Assembly: GCA_031363945.1 (NCBI GenBank)
Contig: JANLVJ010000069.1
Coordinates: 1-17,056 of the forward strand
Source: JANLVJ01 sp031363945
Lineage (GTDB): Bacteria > Bacteroidota > Bacteroidia > Sphingobacteriales > Sphingobacteriaceae
DNA length: 17,056 nt
Reading direction: 5' to 3'
Position numbers and translations under genes: made by a program. Shown here one piece after another: positions 15,454-17,056 of this stretch. Below the pieces are notes generated by a model that was not told the DNA's origin, searched no databases, and saw nothing but the letters and a program-made list of their open reading frames with translations. Position 1 is the stretch's first letter; each line of letters opens with the position of its first letter.

Positions 15454-15993
15454 ATGTATCTCTATATACAGGCCGTTCATATTGTATTTGTAGTAAGCTG
15501 GTTTGCTGGCTTGTTCTATATGCCCAGGCTGTTAATTTATCATACAGAAGCAAGCTTAAAGCCAGAACCGGCAGCAACTATTTTGAAAAACCAGTTTAGT
15601 ATCATGGAAAAAAAACTGTGGCAGATTATTACTGCCCCGGCCATGATTTTAACATTGGTAACAGGTACTGCAATGGTTGTGATTAATAGATCTCTGTTAC
15701 ATCAATCGTGGCTGCACGCCAAACTAACTTTTGTGCTGATTCTGGTTGTCTACCATTTTTTTACCCGTAAAATTTACCGTCAGATTCAGGATGGTAATTT
15801 TAAACGAAGTTCTAATTACCTGCGTATCTGGAATGAGGGTGCAACCATTTTACTGGTGGCTATTGTTTTTCTTGTCGTGGTAAAAAACTCACTCTCCTGG
15901 ATTTATGGGGTAGTAGGTCTTGTTCTGCTGGGCATACTGCTGGGTCTAGGCATCAGGTTGTATAAAAGACTAAGTGCAAAACAATCCGGTTAG
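15454..15993 (+). CDS. hemJ: Protoporphyrinogen IX oxidase, HemJ type
   Basis: A 179-residue inner-membrane protein of the HemJ (formerly UPF0093, CopD-related) family, which oxidises protoporphyrinogen IX to protoporphyrin IX. Four or five membrane segments: about 5-23, 55-78, 90-105, 127-145 and 150-168. Family marks are His9 in AVHIVFVVSWFAGLFYMPRL and Lys90 in WLHAKLTFVLILVVYHF, matching the conserved His and Lys shown to matter in cyanobacterial HemJ. EKKLWQIITAPAMILTLVTG is also typical. The C-terminal part after 147 (SWIYGVVGLVLLGILLG) is longer than the roughly 140-150-residue minimal form. It starts 2 bp after hemE and is last in the heme block. No oxygen-independent HemG or FAD-type HemY lies nearby, so this is probably the genome's route at this step, though other copies outside the window cannot be excluded. 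Confidence 0.9.
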   Translation: MYLYIQAVHIVFVVSWFAGLFYMPRLLIYHTEASLKPEPAATILKNQFSIMEKKLWQIITAPAMILTLVTGTAMVVINRSLLHQSWLHAKLTFVLILVVYHFFTRKIYRQIQDGNFKRSSNYLRIWNEGATILLVAIVFLVVVKNSLSWIYGVVGLVLLGILLGLGIRLYKRLSAKQSG

Positions 15994-16049
15994 CCCTGGT
16001 AAAAATAGATTCTGGATACTTCGTTTAGTGTTTAAATCTTATTTTTTAG
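15994..16049. other. Short spacer after hemJ, no terminator seen
   Basis: AT-rich sequence after the hemJ stop. I see no stem followed by a T-run here, so heme-operon transcripts may read through the decayed gene to the hairpin at 16786-16816. Confidence 0.4.
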
Positions 16050-16687
16050 GATAAGCTAATTGGACTCTCCCCATTTATACTGATTAACCGCCTTCCAGCC
16101 ATCTTGGTAATTACACTGCTATGCACTATCGCTGCTGCAGCTACGATAATGCCTGAAGGTAGTATTTCATATCTGGCAGTTCTCAAGTTACTAAAGGCCA
16201 AGCAATTGGGTCTCAATCAGGCTGTTCATAAAGGCTTGAATCAGAATCTCAATCAGAGGGTAAACCTGGGTTTCAATCAGGCTGTTCATACAGGCTTGAA
16301 TAAAATCTTGCGCGGGTCTAATACCGTGATTAAACGGAGTTCGTGTGTATTAATGCCTTATACCGGCTTATAGATGCTGCTGGCAGGGTCATCAGATATG
16401 GTGATGCTGAATATGAAAATCATGCTCTTGAAGTAAAGGTTATACCAGGAACAGTCTGTATCGTTGTTGAAGACCGTTACTGAATTGCTGTTATCGGTAC
16501 GCATAAACATCGTGTAAATGCCAGATACGCATTTCCTAAAGATAACGCCCTCAAAACTTTGATGAGTACATATTGTGGTCTAAAGGTGATAAAAGAAGAT
16601 GGAGCCATTCATATTTTCTGGAGCGTTTCTTCAGCCGCAAATAAACCTTCCTATATTATATATAGCAACTCTTCCTGCCAGGTTTAG
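16050..16687 (+). pseudogene. Decayed 5' fragment of a YncE-like beta-propeller / phosphatase-family gene (tentative)
   Basis: Open from 16050 in one frame to TAG at 16371-16373, with a hydrophobic signal-like stretch (LPAILVITLLCTIAAAA) and an Asn-Gln repeat. No ATG or GTG starts it; a TTG at 16104 is the only option. Coding sense then moves to another frame: the first reads LMPYTGL, while the second gives YRLIDAAGRVIRYGDAEYEN. One base missing near 16362 would restore PYNRLIDAAGRV. The second frame runs on through HALEVKVIPGTVCIVVEDRY, meets TGA at 16481-16483, and continues as IAVIGTHKHRVNARYAFPKD and LMSTYCGLKV up to TAG at 16685-16687. From memory this resembles the N-terminal part of large Bacteroidota proteins with a YncE propeller fused to an alkaline-phosphatase-like domain, where 'EDRYGIAV' is usual, so the TGA would be a GGA-to-TGA change. 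Only about 200 codons remain. The gene is surely broken; the family name is tentative. Confidence 0.6.
16207..16306 (+). repeat. 60-bp tandem duplication encoding Leu-Asn-Gln-rich 20-residue units
   Basis: Bases 16207-16241 and 16267-16301 are copies at exactly 60-bp spacing with only two mismatches in 35 (16212 C versus 16272 T; 16231 A versus 16291 C); weaker similarity continues for several bases. In the open frame the units read LGLNQAVHKGLNQNLNQRVN and LGFNQAVHTGLNKILRGSNT. AATCAG also recurs inside the first unit (16215, 16239, 16251) and again at 16275. The repeat lies in the N-terminal part of the decayed gene. Confidence 0.85.
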
Positions 16688-16785
16688 CGGTAAAGATCAT
16701 GACGATTGAGTGGGGAGAATTGCAGGGCAGGTTTTATTTTGTCTCCTGTCTCAGAAATGTAACGTTCAGTTATTAATTTAAGATC

Positions 16786-16816
16786 AAAAAAAGGGAGCAG
16801 AGCTCCCTTTTTTTTT
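16786..16816. terminator. Bidirectional intrinsic terminator between the plus-strand block and atpC
   Basis: GGGAGC (16793-16798), loop AGA, GCTCCC (16802-16807), flanked by seven A's on the left and nine T's on the right. The A and T tracts extend the stem and serve as U-tract in either direction. It ends rightward transcription from the heme block or the decayed gene and leftward transcription from atpC, whose stop codon lies about 12 bp to the right. Confidence 0.9.
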
Positions 16817-16827
16817 ATTCAAACTAC

Positions 16828-17056
16828 TTATTCTTCAGCCAGAATTATTACTTTATTCTTAAGTACTTCAATAACTCCGCTTTTGATTGCAAATCTCATA
16901 GACCCGCTATTCACCATAATCTCACCTTTTTGCAGGGTTGAGATAATAGGAGCATGATCATTCAAAACAGTAAAGCTACCCACTGAGCCGGGAACTGTTA
17001 CTGAATTAGCCTCGCCAATGTATAATTTTTTATCTGGAGTGAGTATCTCGAGTTGC
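16828..17056 (-). CDS. atpC: ATP synthase F1 epsilon subunit, 3' part
   Basis: Reading leftwards from the window edge gives 75 residues ending at TAA (16830-16828); the start lies beyond the window, probably only a few codons away. The visible part, QLEILTPDKKLYIGEANSVT then VPGSVGSFTVLNDHAPIIST, is the beta-sandwich domain of the F-type ATPase epsilon (delta in mitochondria) subunit, with its hallmark PG..G.f.iL..HAP. It ends LQKGEI through VIEVLKNKVIILAEE with no C-terminal helical hairpin. So it is the short, one-domain form of about 80 residues that I associate with Bacteroidota, which lacks the inhibitory C-terminal domain of E. coli epsilon. The rest of the operon, normally atpD just upstream, should lie right of the window. 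Confidence 0.93.
   Translation of the reverse strand, partial: QLEILTPDKKLYIGEANSVTVPGSVGSFTVLNDHAPIISTLQKGEIMVNSGSMRFAIKSGVIEVLKNKVIILAEE

Noticed and set aside
16207..16306. CRISPR-like or integron-like repeat
   Set aside because: Only two copies, directly tandem and with diverged remainder; no unique spacers between short identical repeats.
16481..16483. In-frame TGA as a recoded glycine or selenocysteine codon
   Set aside because: TGA serves as the normal stop for hemA, the histidine kinase and hemE here, the same fragment has a frameshift, and no selenocysteine-type hairpin was recognised after the codon.

Overview
The window looks like chromosomal DNA of a Bacteroidota (Bacteroidetes) bacterium, AT-rich (about 40% G+C by eye). 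The evidence is the gene set. It has a very long IspG (676 residues), a fused HemC-HemD, a GluTR of the Bacteroidota type, a short one-domain ATP synthase epsilon subunit, a FAS1 (fasciclin) protein start, and almost no Shine-Dalgarno sequences. An order-level placement (Sphingobacteriales or Cytophagales) is only a guess.

Layout. (1) 1-128, minus: the first 42 codons of a secreted FAS1-domain protein. (2) 303-332: an intrinsic terminator reading leftwards, closing a three-gene minus-strand operon (2794 to 427). That operon encodes an MlaE-type permease, an MlaF-type ATPase and a class I SAM methyltransferase, and both junctions overlap by 4 bp. (3) From 2922 every gene reads rightwards: a short-chain dehydrogenase, a PspC-domain membrane protein, a LiaF-like membrane protein sharing a module with it, and ispG. 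(4) 7573-15993: a nearly complete heme pathway block in the order hemA, hemCD, hemB, hemL, histidine kinase, response regulator, hemE, hemJ, mostly with gaps of 2-45 bp. (5) 16050-16687: a decayed fragment of a larger gene carrying a 60-bp tandem duplication, a probable 1-nt deletion and an in-frame TGA. (6) 16786-16816: a bidirectional terminator, followed by the 3' part of atpC on the minus strand, running off the window.

How the genes work together. HemA and HemL make 5-aminolevulinate from glutamyl-tRNA. HemB makes porphobilinogen, the HemC half makes hydroxymethylbilane, the HemD half closes it to uroporphyrinogen III, HemE makes coproporphyrinogen III, and HemJ is a membrane protoporphyrinogen oxidase. 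Coproporphyrinogen oxidase and ferrochelatase are not in the window. The two-component system inside the block has no extracytoplasmic sensor domain and is the best candidate for an unexplored regulatory link. Nothing here is a clearly novel system: no CRISPR array, tRNA, rRNA, insertion sequence, phage or defence locus was seen.
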